Notes under the pieces: generated by a model
Databases searched by the model: none
What the model was told of the DNA's origin: nothing
What the model saw: the letters and a program-made list of their open reading frames with translations, nothing else
Part shown: positions 45,628 through 56,100 of the stretch, piece after piece
Numbering within the stretch: position 1 is the stretch's first letter
Layout: each line of letters starts with the position of its first letter
Source: CAIWHR01 sp963726765
GTDB taxonomy: Bacteria; Pseudomonadota; Gammaproteobacteria; Burkholderiales; Casimicrobiaceae
NCBI GenBank assembly: GCA_963726765.1
Contig: CAVSDH010000010.1
Span: forward strand, 62,001-126,000
Length of the DNA: 64,000 nt
Direction: 5' to 3'
Position numbers and translations under genes: made by a program

Positions 45628-47663
45628 TTACTTTTGAGGCGCCTGAGGCGTTCCCGGCACGGGTTCGACCTTCGGCACGGCGGGCTTCGGCTGCGCCGCC
45701 CTCTCCATGTGCGCAGCACCCTGGTTCGGCACGGCGCCGGGTGCGGGCTGCGCCCCGCCTCGCGGGACCGGCGCGCCCGCGCCCATCGATGGCGAAACCT
45801 GCGGTGCGCGTGACGGCTGCTGGGGCATCGGCGCGACGCGCTCCATCGTCGGTGGCCGCGCTGGCGCCTGCCGCGTGGGCGGCGATTGCACCGCAGGAAC
45901 CGAAGCGGACGGAAGTGCCTGAGCACCCGGCGGTTGCGGTTGTGCGGGCCTCGATCGCGTAAGCGTGTCGCCGCGGCCGGGCGAACCGGTAACGCCTGCC
46001 GGGCTCGGCGCCGTTGCGGGCGCGCCGGCCGATGATCCGGGCACGAGCGCAGGCGCCGGCCTGGTGGATGCCGATGGAGATCCCGGCGTTCCAGGCGGGG
46101 GCGTCGACCTCGTCGATAGGGATGGCGAACCCGGCGTCCCGGGCGCCGGCGTCGATCTCGTCGATGCCGATGGCGGGGCCACCGTGGAAGGCGCGGCAGC
46201 CGCTGGGGGTCGGCTCATTGTCTGCCCGACGGGCGCGGCACCCGCACCCGTTCCGCCGGACGGGGACCTCATCATCGGTTCCGCGGCGGGGCGCCCCGCA
46301 CGTGTCACGGGATAGATCGTCGACGCGGGCGGCGGTGTGCCACCGGTACCGGCGCGCGTTCCCGGAGTGCGCATGGGCCCGGTCGCCACCGCAGGCGCGG
46401 TCGCGAGAGCGGGGGCCGAGGTCATCTGGTGACTCGGCACGTTCACCCGATTCGATGCAACGGGGAGCCGCCCCGCCAGTGTCGCTCGCCGATACGGCGG
46501 TCAACGCGCCCGGATAGGCAACGTTGCGGAAATGGGCAGGCGGATTGCTCGGTCGCACCCTTACGTCGACGGAGTACGGGCGGTTGAAATTCGCCCAGCA
46601 GTTGAACGAGCAGCGATTCCACCACGGATGCAAAGGCTCGCCCCAGCCCAACGGAACCCAGCCGTAGACCGGTGACCCGAAGCTCGCGGAGATGCCCCAG
46701 CGTGCGCCGCCGACCCAGCCGACCAGCGCCGGCGCCCAGAGGGGCCGCGCCACGAACCTCCCGGGGCACCAGCCCCACCGGCCGCCCACCCACATCCAGC
46801 GACCGTAATGGAACGGTGCATAACCCCACGGCGCGGCATCGACCCAGGTCGAACCCCACGCCCCGACGTTGGTCCAGTATCCGTCGCGATACGGTGCCCA
46901 ATCGGCGGCGACCGCGGTCGGATACCACACGGCACCGTATTCCGGCGTCGACTGCCACGTCCCGTACTCGTCCAGATCTGCGTACCCCACCATCTGCGGC
47001 GAGACGTACGCCGTCGCGCGCGGTCGCTCGTACCGACGATCGCGGCCGGCGCTCCACTCATCGAAACCGTCCTGTCCGATGCCGTTGCGAATGTCTGCCG
47101 CGGGCGGATTCTGGCCGGTCACCACGGCGGTCTGTCCCGGAAGCGTCTGCTGCGCCGCATTCGCCAGCATCACCATCGCTTCGCCCTGACGAACCGTGAC
47201 GAGGGTCGCTTGCCGATCCGGCGTGACGTCGATCCGGTAGAGACCGGGACGCGTCAGCTGAATCTGCGTGTTGGGGCTGTCGATGTACGCGGAGTCGCCC
47301 GGATCGAGCACGCGCACGCGAACGATCACGCGGCCTTGCGCAATGAAAATCGCGACGCGGTTCTCGTCCAGTCGCGAGACATGCAGGTTGGTGTCGGCCG
47401 CAAGGCGGAACTGCCCGCCGCCGTAGTCCACTTCGGCGCGCCCGTCGCCACCGACCCACAGGTTGTCGCCGGAGGACACCGGATAGTTGAGGCCGATGGG
47501 CTGCCATTCGCTCGCCCTGTCCTCGGGAGAAAGATAGAGCTGGCCGGCGAAATCGGCGATGCGTCCCACGCGGCCGGGCAGGTCGTCCTCGGCGTGCGCC
47601 CGCAATGGAGCGCCGACGAGCAAGCACATGGCGAGCAGCAACCAACCCAACGCGACGACTCAT
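45628..47663 (-). CDS. FecR/DUF6600-like secreted protein with Pro-rich C-terminus, frameshifts near 46482 and 47655
   Basis: After a signal peptide the protein holds a FecR-like domain (DYGGGQFRLAADTNLHVSRL, GRVIVRVRVLDPGDSAYI). A Trp/Gly/Tyr-rich region typical of DUF6600 follows (YGTWQSTPEYGAVWYPTAVA, GWVPLGWGEPLHPWWNRCSF). The frame breaks near 46482 by an extra base. The next frame continues through LAGRLPVASNRVNVPSHQM and about 270 Pro/Ala/Thr/Ser-rich residues. At the 5' end, ATG 47663 (MSRR) joins VGWLLLAMCLLVGAP if one T is removed near 47655; otherwise translation starts at TTG 47650. The function is unknown, presumably at the cell surface. It diverges from the autotransporter. Confidence 0.75.
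46067..46176. repeat. 48-bp tandem repeat inside the Pro-rich coding tail
   Basis: Units at 46067-46114 and 46115-46162, plus a 14-bp remnant, encode STRSTPAPGTPGSP-like 16-residue repeats in the minus-strand protein. The units are about 85 percent alike, so slippage is the likely origin. Confidence 0.8.
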
Positions 47664-47882
47664 TTTCAGTCGCGCGGGCGCAATTGTACCGAGACGCAAT
47701 GCGAACCCGTTCCATGCCCGCTCCTTTTTCCTGCTGTCGCCTAAACGGCTTGGGGACCGACCGCGTTGACTCTGCCTTCAGGTTCCCGGCGACGTTGAGG
47801 TACGGCCGACGATTTTGGACTAGAATCACCAACGGTCGATTTACGTCACCGGCCCGTCATTCCCCTGTCAGGAGCTCCTTCC

Positions 47883-49722
47883 ATGCCGACCTTCAAACGC
47901 ACCCTTCTCGCCGGCGCCGTCGCGCTTGCCGTTTCCACGCCCGTCGCGGCGCAGTTCAGCAATGTCTATTTCTTCGGCGACAGCGTTTCCGACTCGGGCA
48001 ACTACCATTCCGTCCTTCCGCCCGGGACAGGCAAATTCACGACGAACCCGGGCCCTGTCTGGACCGAGGTCTTTGCTCAGCACTTCGGTTTGTCGGCAAA
48101 CCCCTCCACGCAGGGCGGCACCAACTACGCCTACGGCGGAGCGCGGATCTACGCTGCTGCCAGGCGTCGTAGATCCTCCGGTCGATCCGAACAGCGCCGT
48201 ACCGGTGGCGACACAGGTGACGCAGTACCTCTCACATGGCCCGGCAGATCCGAATGCGTTGTACTCGCTCCAGGGCGGCGGCAACGATTTCTTCTATCAA
48301 TTCGGCCTGCTGCTCGCTGGAGCGACAACGCCCGCGCAGGTTCAGGCCGCATTGGGCCAGGCCGCCAGTCGACCTCGCGAAGCAGGCCGCAATTCTGAAG
48401 GCCGCAGGTGCGCGATACATCATGGTCTGGGCAGTTCCCGATGTCGGGACGAGCCTGGGCGGCGCCGCAACAGGACAAGGGGCTACGTTGACGGCGCTGT
48501 CGAACTTCTACAATTCGACGCTCACGGCGAGCACTGGACGCACTCGGCGTTCAGACCATTCGCCTTAACAGCTTCGCGCTTCAAAACGAAATACTCCGCA
48601 ACCCAGCGCTATACGGCCTGACCAACGTCACGGGCATTGCCTGCACCACGCCGCCCACCGTAACCATCGCATTGTGCACATCCTCGACACTCGTCTCGCC
48701 CGGCGCGGCAGACACATACTTTTGGGCGAATGGCTCGCATCCCACGACGGCGGGCCACAATATCCTTGGGGAATACGCGATCTCGTTCATCGAGGGGCCG
48801 CAGCAGATCGCCGCCCTTGGCGATGCGCCACTGCGCGTCGAGGACGCCAACTATCGCGCGCTCGACGGCCGGATGTGGTCGAGCCTCAATTCGCCGCGCG
48901 CGCCGACGAAGCTCGAGGCGTGGGTGGCGTACGACTACGGCAGCATCGACATGAACGCGGGTCCGACCAACGGCTCCGCCCACGGGAACACGGTCGCCGT
49001 CGGCGGTGACATGAAGGTCAGCGACAAGCTGCTCGCGGGGATGATGTTCGGCTACACCGAGAACAAGGGCGACTTCGGCGGCGCGGGCGGAGGCTGGACG
49101 CTGCGGCAGCCCGTGTTCACGATGTACACAGGCTACGGCGAAGGCCCGTGGTACGTGGGGGCAACACTCGGCGCGGCCAGTCTCGACTACAGCGACGTCA
49201 CCCGCAAGATACAGCTGGGGGCCGCGTTGCGCACCGAGACCGGCCAGACGCGCGGCTACGAGTACACGGGGCGGCTCCTGGGCGGCTATTGGTTCAAGTA
49301 CCAGGACATGGTGCACGGCCCCTACGCGCGCATGACGTACACGAAGGCCATCGTCAGGCAATTCTCCGAGACCGGGTCGGACAGCACGGCGCTCATATTC
49401 GGCCAGCAGTCGAACGAGCAGCTGCTGTGGAGCGTCGGCTGGCAGGTTGCGGGCACGTTCGGCGGCATCCGCCCGTTCGCGCGCGCCACGTGGGAATACG
49501 ACTCGCTCGACAAGAGCCGCGACGTCACCGCATCGTCGGTGACGCTCGGCGGGTACTACAGCATCCCGGCGCCCAAGCCGGACAACAGCTACGCGTTGTT
49601 CAATCTGGGCGCTGCCGCGGACTTCGGCGGCGTGACCGGATTCGTTTCCGGCTCGGGAACCGCCGGCGCGCGGCGACGGCAACTACTGGGCCATCACCGT
49701 CGGACTGCGCATGCCGCTCTGA
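47883..49722 (+). CDS. GDSL-type autotransporter esterase, four frameshifts
   Basis: This type Va autotransporter has a signal peptide (residues 1-23), an SGNH hydrolase passenger and a C-terminal beta-barrel. The catalytic Ser is in VYFFGDSVSDSGN. GGGNDFFYQFG holds the Asn, and ANGSHPTTAGHNIL the Asp/His-equivalent block. The barrel starts near WVAYDYGSIDMNAG and ends GDGNYWAITVGLRMPL. Extra bases near 48150, 48367, 48530 and 49671 each shift the frame. Removing all four gives one protein of about 612 residues, the EstA-like length. It resembles outer-membrane lipases/esterases. The barrel ends in Leu rather than the usual Phe. Confidence 0.84.
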
Positions 49723-49750
49723 AGCATCGGAGCTGCGCGGAATGAAACGG

Positions 49751-49775
49751 GGCCGCCGTGATGGCGGCCTCGTGT
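49751..49775. terminator. Hairpin between convergent genes, possible bidirectional terminator
   Basis: GGCCGCC (49751-49757), loop GTGAT, GGCGGCC (49763-49769), then a weak T-containing tail. It lies between the autotransporter stop and the convergent SDR stop. Confidence 0.5.
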
Positions 49776-49795
49776 TTGCCGGGCGTGCGCCCGCG

Positions 49796-50557
49796 TCACG
49801 CGGGTCGACGCGGCTTTCTCGGCGCGCGCGCGAACGCAAAGTCGAAAAGCGCGCGCGGAAGGATTCGCAGCACGCGGCCCGCGAGCGCCATCGGCCACGG
49901 CAGGACATAGAAGCGGCGGCGCCTCGCGATTGCGCGCGCCATCAGTTGCGCCGCGCGATCGACCGGCGTCAGGAACGGCATCCGGTAGGGATTGCCCGCC
50001 GTCATCGGCGTCGCGACATAGCCGGGGCAGATCGTCACCACGTCGATTCCGGTCTCCTGCAGCTCGACGCGCAGGCTTTCGAGATACGTGATCGCGGCGG
50101 CCTTGGACGACGAATACGCGCCGGCACCCGGCAGGCCGCGAAACCCGGCGACGCTCGCGATCCCGACGAGCGCGCCGCGACGCGCCCTGCGCATCGGCGC
50201 GATGAACGGCGCGAACGTGTGGACCATGCCCAGGACATTGACGTCGAGGATCTCGCGGAACACGACGGCGTCCTCCGCGTGTTCCGTCAGCGTGCCGCGG
50301 GAAACTCCGGCGTTGGCGATCACGACGTCGGGGGCGCCAAAGCGGGCGATGAACTCGGCCGCCGCGTGCGTCAGCGCTTCGGCGTCACGGACATCGCCGG
50401 CCCAGGCCGCCGCATGGCCGGCGGGGAGCTCGGTCAGCAACGCGTCGAGTTCACGTTGCCTTCGAGCGAAGAGTCCGACGTTTGCGCCCAGCGCCGCGTA
50501 ATGCCGCGCCAGCGCGGCGCCGATGCCGCTGCTCGCGCCGGTGATGAAGGTGTTCAG
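49796..50557 (-). CDS. Short-chain dehydrogenase/reductase, probable CTG start
   Basis: A classical SDR of about 253 residues: FITGASSGIGAALARHYA (cofactor loop), DVVIANAGVS, and GAYSSSKAAAITYLE with YxxxK. The reductase body continues VVTICPGYVATPM. No ATG, GTG or TTG exists in frame between the dsbA coding region and the conserved start. CTG at 50557 gives LNTFITGAS and overlaps the dsbA stop as CTGA, just like the ATGA and GTGA overlaps elsewhere in this window. A hidden indel near the start is the alternative. The substrate is unknown. Confidence 0.84.
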   Translation of the reverse strand: MNTFITGASSGIGAALARHYAALGANVGLFARRQRELDALLTELPAGHAAAWAGDVRDAEALTHAAAEFIARFGAPDVVIANAGVSRGTLTEHAEDAVVFREILDVNVLGMVHTFAPFIAPMRRARRGALVGIASVAGFRGLPGAGAYSSSKAAAITYLESLRVELQETGIDVVTICPGYVATPMTAGNPYRMPFLTPVDRAAQLMARAIARRRRFYVLPWPMALAGRVLRILPRALFDFAFARAPRKPRRPA

Positions 50558-51231
50558 CTCTTCGGCCGCTCGGCGCGCGCCTTGACGATGAGCGCGTCCA
50601 TCACGGGAAGCATCGCCGCGTGCGATCCTATCTTCTCGGTGGACACGACGAACTTGCCGTCGATCACGATGAGCGGCACCGACTGCACGCCGTAGGTCTG
50701 CGCCATCTGACGCGCGCGGTTCATCTTGCCGGAGATGGCGAACGAGTTGTACATGTCCTCGACCTTCTTCTTGTCGAGGCCCTGCGTCGCCGCCCAGTCG
50801 AAGAACGTCTTTTCGCTCGACATGTTGGTGCCCTTGCCGTGGATCGCGGCGAACATCTCCGGGGAAAGTCGCGCATCCACGCCGAGCGCATCGAGCGTGT
50901 AGTACTCTTTCGCAAGCGGAACCCAGCGGTCCTGAAACATCACGGGCACCCGGCGGAACTGCACGTCGGCCGGAACGGTCTTGAGCCAGTTCTGCAGGAT
51001 CGGCTCGAACTCGCCGCAGTGCGGGCAACCGTACGAAAAGAATTCGATCACCTCGATCTTCTTGCCGGACTCGACGGGGATCGGGTTCTTGAGCCGCGTG
51101 TATTCGCGGCCGTCCTGCGGCGCCGCGGTTTGCGCCATCGCCCCCAGCGACAGCGCGGCGAGCATCACGGCGGCCAACTGCGGCAACCGGCGAAACAGGG
51201 TCTGCGGCGAAAGCATCGTTTCCGTCTCCAT
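50554..51231 (-). CDS. dsbA: Thiol:disulfide interchange protein DsbA
   Basis: This periplasmic oxidase introduces disulfides into exported proteins. A signal peptide ends near LGAMAQ, and the thioredoxin fold has FFSYGCPHCGEFEP with the CPHC active site. QSVPLIVIDGKFVVST holds the cis-Pro loop. The length is 225 residues from the ATG at 51231; an internal ATG at 51216 is an alternative start. It lies between the SPOR protein and the SDR, an order seen in several betaproteobacteria. Confidence 0.94.
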   Translation of the reverse strand: METETMLSPQTLFRRLPQLAAVMLAALSLGAMAQTAAPQDGREYTRLKNPIPVESGKKIEVIEFFSYGCPHCGEFEPILQNWLKTVPADVQFRRVPVMFQDRWVPLAKEYYTLDALGVDARLSPEMFAAIHGKGTNMSSEKTFFDWAATQGLDKKKVEDMYNSFAISGKMNRARQMAQTYGVQSVPLIVIDGKFVVSTEKIGSHAAMLPVMDALIVKARAERPKS

Positions 51232-51378
51232 CGTGAGCGGCAGAAGCGCGCCGCGGGGTTCAGTGCAGGTTTGTCACGGCGCGCGGGCGGGAGTTCCCGG
51301 GACCCGTGATCCGCCCCGGACAGCGCGTGTGAAGGAGGCTGCAATGCCCGCCAGCCATCGCGCCTCCTCCACAACGTT

Positions 51379-52047
51379 TCAGAATTTGATCACGGCGACG
51401 TCGAAACCGCGCTTGCCGAGCTCGCCCTTGATCCGATTCAACTCGTCCGTATTGTCGTAGGGACCGAGGCGCACGCGGTAGCGCACGCCCTTTTCGGACA
51501 GATTGGCAGCCTGCACCACGGCCTCCCAGCCGGCGAGCGCAAGACGCGCCTTCAGGTTCTCGGCATCCGGCTCCGCGGCGAAGGAACCGGCCTGCAGCCA
51601 GAAACGGTCCGGCGATTTCGGCGCCGTCGGCGCGCGCTCATCCTGCTTTGCGACACTCCTGTCCGCGGGCTTGTCCGGAGCGACCGCACGATCGACGGTC
51701 ACCTTGTCGGGCGCCGGTTTCTCCGCGGACTTCGGCGGCGCCTTGGGCTCCTCGATGCCCGGGAGGATCTTGTAGAAGTCAAAGCGGGGCTTCTCGGCCG
51801 CCCCCTGCTCCGACCTCACGGTTCTCGAGGGCTCGCGGCCCGTCTCGCGGGCCGGTTCCCTGGCCGCGGTGGCGGGTTGGTACGGGTTCCCGGCCTTCAT
51901 CACGTAGAACGCGACACCGGCGGCAAGGGCCAGGCCGATCGCGATCCCGATGAAGAGCCCGATCAGCGTTCCGCCCGCGCCCGACGTGCGCGCGGGACGC
52001 GCGGTCGCCGAGGCATGCCGGGTCCGGGATCGGGTGCGAAAGGTCAT
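51379..52047 (-). CDS. SPOR-domain protein (FtsN-like)
   Basis: The 222-residue protein has a cytoplasmic Arg/Thr-rich tail, one membrane helix (GGTLIGLFIGIAIGLALAAG), a Pro/Lys-rich linker and a C-terminal SPOR domain (FWLQAGSFAAEPDAENLKAR to GKRGFDVAVIKF). SPOR domains bind denuded glycan at the septum, so a role in division like FtsN is likely. It starts 19 bp after argS, the common argS-ftsN order. Confidence 0.88.
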   Translation of the reverse strand: MTFRTRSRTRHASATARPARTSGAGGTLIGLFIGIAIGLALAAGVAFYVMKAGNPYQPATAAREPARETGREPSRTVRSEQGAAEKPRFDFYKILPGIEEPKAPPKSAEKPAPDKVTVDRAVAPDKPADRSVAKQDERAPTAPKSPDRFWLQAGSFAAEPDAENLKARLALAGWEAVVQAANLSEKGVRYRVRLGPYDNTDELNRIKGELGKRGFDVAVIKF

Positions 52048-52066
52048 GTCGTCTGGCCGGCGGGCA

Positions 52067-53713
52067 TCACATCGTGTCGGGCGCACTCAGCCCAAGCACG
52101 GAAAGCGCATTGCGCAAAACCTGGCCGGTCGCCGCGACGAGCGCCAGGCGCGCGCGCTTGACTCGCGGATCGTCGACCAGGAAACGTTCCGCATTATAGT
52201 AACTGTGGAATTCGGCGGCCAATTCCTTGAGGTACGTGGTCACGAGGTGTGGCGCCATGTCGCGCGCCGCGGTCGCAAGCTCGGCCGGGAAATCCGCGAG
52301 ACGCCGCAGCAGCGCGTTCTCGTAGGCGCTCTCCAGCGGCGCAAGTTCCGCGCCGACAAGCGCGGCCGGCGCCTCGGCAACCGGCATCCCCGCCTGCTTC
52401 ATCACCGATGAAACGCGCGCGTGCGCGTATTGCACGTAGTAGACGGGATTCTCCTCGGACTGGGAACGCGCAAGATCGACGTCGAACGTGAACTCGGTGT
52501 CGGCCCGGCGATTGACGAGAAAGTAGCGCACCGCATCGCGGCCGACCTCGTCGATCAGGTCGCGCAGCGTGACGTAGCTGCCGGCGCGCTTGCTGATCTT
52601 CACTTCCTCCCCGCCCTTCATCACCGTGACCATCTTGTGCAGAACGTAATCGGGATAGCCCGCGGGAATTCCGAGACCGGCGGCCTGCAGACCGGCGCGC
52701 ACGCGCGTCACCGTGCTGTGATGATCGGATCCCTGCACGTTGATGGCGCGGGCGTATCCGCGCTCCCACTTGGTCACGTGATACGCGACGTCCGGCACGA
52801 AGTACGTGTAGCCGCCGTCGGACTTGCGCATGACGCGGTCCTTGTCGTCGCCGAAATCGGTCGTCCGGAGCCAAAGCGCGCCGTCCTGCTCGTAGGTCCG
52901 CCCCGAAGTGACGAGTCGCTCGATCGTCGCATCGACTCGGCCAGTCGTGTAGAGCGAGCTTTCGAGATAGTAATGGTCGAACCGGACCCCGAAGGCAATC
53001 AGGTCGCGGTCCTGCTCCTTGCGCAGCTCCGCAACGGCGAACTTCCGGATCGACTCGATGTCGCCGAGATCGTGCCCGACTTCGTCGAGGTAGCGCTGAG
53101 CGAGCTCGCGGATGTACTCGCCACGATAGCCGTCTTCCGGAAACGTCGCATGCTCGCCGAGGATCTCCTGCGCACGCGCACGCACCGAGACGGCGAGATT
53201 CTGGATCTGCTGGCCGGCGTCGTTGTAGTAGAACTCGCGGGTGACGCTCGCCCCCTGCCACTCGAGCAGCCTCGCCACCGCATCGCCGAGCGCCGCCTGG
53301 CGCCCGTGCCCGACGTGCAGCGGTCCGGTCGGGTTCGCGGACACGAATTCGACCATCACCCGTTCGCCGGACCGGGCGTCGCTCCGTCCGTAACGCTCCG
53401 GCGCAGCGAGAATGTCGCGGACGACGGACTGCCGTGCCGACGGCACGAGAAAGACATTCACGAATCCGGCGCCCGCGATTTCCGTTTTCGCGATCCAGTC
53501 GGCCGGCGGAAGCGCATCCACCAGCGCCTGCGCAAACTCGCGGGGATTGCGCTTCAGGGCCTTGGCGTGCTGAAGCGCGACGTTCGTCGCATAGTCGCCG
53601 TGCGCCGCGAGCTTCGGCCGCTCGACGACGATCGGCACCCCGGCACGCTCGGGCGCAATCGCCGTGAGTCCCTGCGCGAGCCAGGCTTCGATGCGGGAGC
53701 GAAAATCCGTCAT
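52067..53713 (-). CDS. argS: Arginyl-tRNA synthetase
   Basis: A class I synthetase of 548 residues. VEFVSANPTGPLHVGHGRQA carries the HIGH-like motif (HVGH). The tRNA-binding N-terminal domain starts LAQGLTAIAPERAG. KISKRAG replaces KMSKS, as in many bacterial ArgRS. The anticodon domain ends LRNALSVLGLSAP. The ATG at 53713 lacks a good ribosome site, but the conserved sequence begins there. Confidence 0.96.
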   Translation of the reverse strand: MTDFRSRIEAWLAQGLTAIAPERAGVPIVVERPKLAAHGDYATNVALQHAKALKRNPREFAQALVDALPPADWIAKTEIAGAGFVNVFLVPSARQSVVRDILAAPERYGRSDARSGERVMVEFVSANPTGPLHVGHGRQAALGDAVARLLEWQGASVTREFYYNDAGQQIQNLAVSVRARAQEILGEHATFPEDGYRGEYIRELAQRYLDEVGHDLGDIESIRKFAVAELRKEQDRDLIAFGVRFDHYYLESSLYTTGRVDATIERLVTSGRTYEQDGALWLRTTDFGDDKDRVMRKSDGGYTYFVPDVAYHVTKWERGYARAINVQGSDHHSTVTRVRAGLQAAGLGIPAGYPDYVLHKMVTVMKGGEEVKISKRAGSYVTLRDLIDEVGRDAVRYFLVNRRADTEFTFDVDLARSQSEENPVYYVQYAHARVSSVMKQAGMPVAEAPAALVGAELAPLESAYENALLRRLADFPAELATAARDMAPHLVTTYLKELAAEFHSYYNAERFLVDDPRVKRARLALVAATGQVLRNALSVLGLSAPDTM

Positions 53714-53871
53714 GGGGGAAGAGGCCGTCGAACCGTGCGCCGGACCGCGGTACGAATACCGCAAACCCGGCAGCGCGGTCTGCGCCGCACGCATTTGCGA
53801 AGGCGTTGCGTCGAGCGTCGACGCAACGCGCCATTATAGTCGACGCGCGGCCTCGCCTTCGTGGCGGCGGT

Positions 53872-56100
53872 TCACGCAAACCCCGCAGGATCGACATCGA
53901 GCGACCAGCGTGCACGCCTTCCCGGCAGCGCTTCGATGGCGCTCCGCCACTGCGGCAGGAACCGCTGCAGCGCACGGCGATCCTCGCTTTGCGCGAGGAC
54001 CTGCCCGCGCTCGAGTCCCGCGCGCCGGGCAAGGGCCGCGGGCACCGGCGGAAACACTTCGACACGTTCGCCGGAACTCCGTGCGATCGCCTGTCCGTTC
54101 CTGCGGACCTCGTCCAGGAACGCGTCGACGCTCGCGCGACGTGGCGCTTCCGCCGTGACCAGGGCCAGGTGCGCGAAAGGCGGAAGGACCGCCGCGCCGC
54201 GCTCGGCAAGCAATTCGGAGGCAAACGCCCCGTAGTCGTGCGCCGCGAGCGCGCGATAGAGCGGATGTTCCGGGAAATCCGTCTGCACGATCACTTCGCC
54301 GGGTAGCGCGCCCCGCCCGGCACGGCCGGAGACCTGGAACAGCAGCGCCGCCAGCCGCTCGGTCGCGCGGAAGTCCGCGCTGTAGAGCGCGTTGTCGGCG
54401 CCCAGCACGCCGACGAGCGTGAGCCGCGGGAAATCGTGCCCCTTCGCCAGCATTTGCGTGCCCACGAGGACGTCGACGAGCCCTGCGTCGACACGATTGC
54501 GCACGTCGACGAATGCGCCTCGCTGCCGCGTGCTGTCGCGATCGATGCGGGCGATCCGCGCAGTCGGGAACAGGTCGGCAAGCGCACGCTCGAGCCGTTG
54601 CGTTCCGAAGCCGCGCGGCAGGAGGTCGACGTTCCCGCATTCGGGACAGGACGGCGGCAGCCGCCCGGCATCGCCGCAATGGTGGCAGCGCACGAGCCCC
54701 TCGTCGCGATGCACGACGAGCCGCGCGCTGCACCGCGTGCACCCCGCCTGCCAGCCGCAGGCCGCGCACATCAGCGACGGCGCGAAACCGCGACGGTTGA
54801 CGAACACGAGCGACTGCTCGCCACGCCGCAGCCGTTCGGCGATCGACTGGCGAAGTCGACCGCCGATGCCTTCCACCGCAGCGGGGTCCCGGTGCGGCGC
54901 AAGCGCGATGACGGGAAGCGCCGACGCGACGACCGCGCGGCCCGAGCAGCACGAGCCGCTCGTACCGGCCCCGCCGTGCCTGATGCAGCGTCTCCAGGGA
55001 AGGCGTCGCCGTGCCGAGCACGATCGGGACGCCGCGCTGCCGCGCCCGCCACACGGCAACGTCGCGCCCGTGATAGCGCACGCCTTCCTGCTGCTTGAAC
55101 GATGCATCGTGCTCTTCATCGACGACGACGAGACCGAGGCGCGGCATCGGCGCGAATACGGCGAGCCTCGTGCCCAACACGAGATCGGGCTCGCCGGCTG
55201 CGGCAGCGCGCCAGTGCCGGCGGCGCACCGCTGCGGGAAGGCGGCTGTGGAGCATCACCGCGTGGCGCCCGGGCAGCGCTTCCGCGATCCGCTGCGCAAG
55301 CTGCGGTGTCAGGTTGATTTCCGGGACGAGCAGCAGGGCCTGACCGCCAGCGTCGATGCACGCCGCCGCGGCCGCGAGATAGACGTCGGTCTTGCCGCTT
55401 CCCGTGATGCCGTCAAGCAGAAACGGCGCATAGCGCCCGTGTGCTTGCGCGATCGCGAGCAACCGCGCGCTGCTGCTCGGCGTTGAGCATCGCCACCGGG
55501 TGCGTCGTCCCGCAACTCGCCGGGGAGACCCGCGGCGCATCCTCGACCCAGCCCGACTTCCGCCACCGCGATACCCATTGCCGGACGTGCGGCGGCAACG
55601 CCCTGATCTCGCTGGGCGCCATCACGCCGCCCGCCGCCGAAAGCCAGCGCTCGTACAGCGCGCGTGCGCGCGGCGCGCGAAAGCAGCGACGAAGCGAGCG
55701 CGACTCGCCCCTCGTCGGTCAGCCGCTGGGCCGCGGGCGCCGCAGGAATCCTGCTCGCGCGTCTCGCGTTGCCCGGCCCGAGTGGCGGGATCATTTGCGC
55801 AAGAACGAGTCCGAGCGGTTGCTGATAGTAGCCGGCGACGAAATCGGCAAGCCGCAGGAGTTCTGCCGGGAGCGGCGGAACATCGCCGACGACCTCGTCG
55901 ACCGGCTGCACCCGTGCGCGGGCGACGTCTGTGGTCGTCGCAATGTCGACGACAACGCCGGTCAGCGCACGCTTGGCAAGGCGCACCCGAACAACGGACC
56001 CGCGATCGACGGCAAGGCCCGCCGGCACCCAGTAGTCGAATGGCGCATGTGTGGCCACCGGAAGAGCGACGCGAGCGATCCCCATCGGTTCAATCGCCAA
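53872..56100 (-). CDS. priA: Primosomal protein N' (replication restart helicase PriA), three frameshifts
   Basis: PriA reloads the replisome at stalled forks. The 3'-DNA-binding domain is at the N-terminus (VALPVATHAPFDYWVPAGLA, YYQQPLGLVLAQMIPP). Walker A is FLLDGITGSGKTDVYL and the DEAH-like box LVVVDEEHDASFKQQ. The zinc-binding insert follows (MCAACGWQAGCTRCSARLVV, CHHCGDAGRLPPSCPECG), and then VGTQMLAKGHDFP and FQVSGRAGRG. Extra bases near 55675, 55466 and 54935 change the frame. The three together restore one reading of about 740 residues, the family size. It is not a credible pseudogene, because all motifs are preserved. Confidence 0.92.

Noticed and set aside
49796..51028. A 410-residue reading of the SDR extending through dsbA
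   Set aside because: The extra N-terminal part is an alternate frame of dsbA, whose motifs are intact in its own frame.
53872..56100. priA as a decayed pseudogene
   Set aside because: All helicase and zinc motifs are preserved between the breaks and there are no large deletions or stop-rich stretches. The breaks match the window-wide insertion pattern.
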